Shown piece by piece: positions 6,903-6,930 of a stretch of DNA of 6,930 nt. The notes below the pieces were generated by a model. That model ran no database searches and was not told the DNA's origin. It saw only the letters and a program-made list of their open reading frames with translations. Positions within the stretch are counted from its first letter, which is position 1. The number at the start of each line of letters is the position of its first letter. The DNA is taken from assembly GCA_002484335.1 (NCBI GenBank), contig DLJQ01000019.1:12468-19397 (forward strand), read 5' to 3'. Position numbers and translations under genes: made by a program. The stretch comes from Flavobacteriales bacterium UBA7612. Lineage in GTDB: Bacteria; Bacteroidota; Bacteroidia; Flavobacteriales; Weeksellaceae.

Positions 6903-6930
6903 CAATTGTTATAAATATAAAAAGCGATCA
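6900..6930 (+). other. Short tail after ggt with a palindrome and a possible truncated terminator arm
   Basis: TAACAATTGTTA (6900-6911) is a perfect 12-bp palindrome that includes the ggt stop codon. The last bases, an A run (6919-6923) followed by GCGATCA, resemble the left arm of an A-flanked terminator such as the one after rplQ, but the partner arm would lie beyond the window. Neither can be called a terminator from what is visible. Confidence 0.25.

Overview
The window looks like chromosomal DNA from a low-GC member of the Bacteroidota, most likely Flavobacteriia. The evidence is the very AT-rich intergenic DNA, start codons without a Shine-Dalgarno sequence, promoter candidates of the Bacteroidota type (TTTG, about 21 nt, then TAnnTTTG), a large TonB-dependent receptor with an N-terminal carboxypeptidase-D-regulatory-like domain, and the rpoA-rplQ pair ending a ribosomal-protein operon. 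A genus cannot be named from this sequence alone.

Layout: (1) Positions 1-1140 (+) are the 3' end of a ribosomal-protein/RNA-polymerase operon: the C-terminal two thirds of rpoA, cut by the window edge, then complete rplQ 11 nt later. (2) Positions 1162-1189 hold a hairpin with A/T flanks that can terminate transcription from both sides. It lies between rplQ and a convergent gene (1188-2105, -) for a six-helix YihY/BrkB-family membrane protein. (3) Positions 2106-2336 are a 231-bp divergent intergenic region of about 16% GC, with a good promoter for the rightward gene, an imperfect direct repeat and an interrupted inverted repeat. (4) Positions 2337-5147 (+) encode a 936-residue outer-membrane TonB-dependent receptor. 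(5) A strong terminator at 5174-5214 overlaps a possible -7 box for the next gene. (6) Positions 5235-6902 (+) encode a complete secreted gamma-glutamyltransferase with the catalytic residues and lid loop of the E. coli enzyme.

The left half is housekeeping: RNA polymerase alpha, ribosomal protein L17 and a conserved membrane protein. The right half pairs an outer-membrane importer with a periplasmic glutamyl-peptide/glutathione hydrolase. Together they could serve nutrient uptake, but a terminator separates them and the receptor's substrate cannot be read from the sequence, so this link is inference.

I found no RNA genes, CRISPR array, insertion sequence, prophage or defence genes, and no clear undescribed system. 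The points most worth checking are the regulatory architecture of 2104-2316 and the terminator/promoter overlap before ggt.
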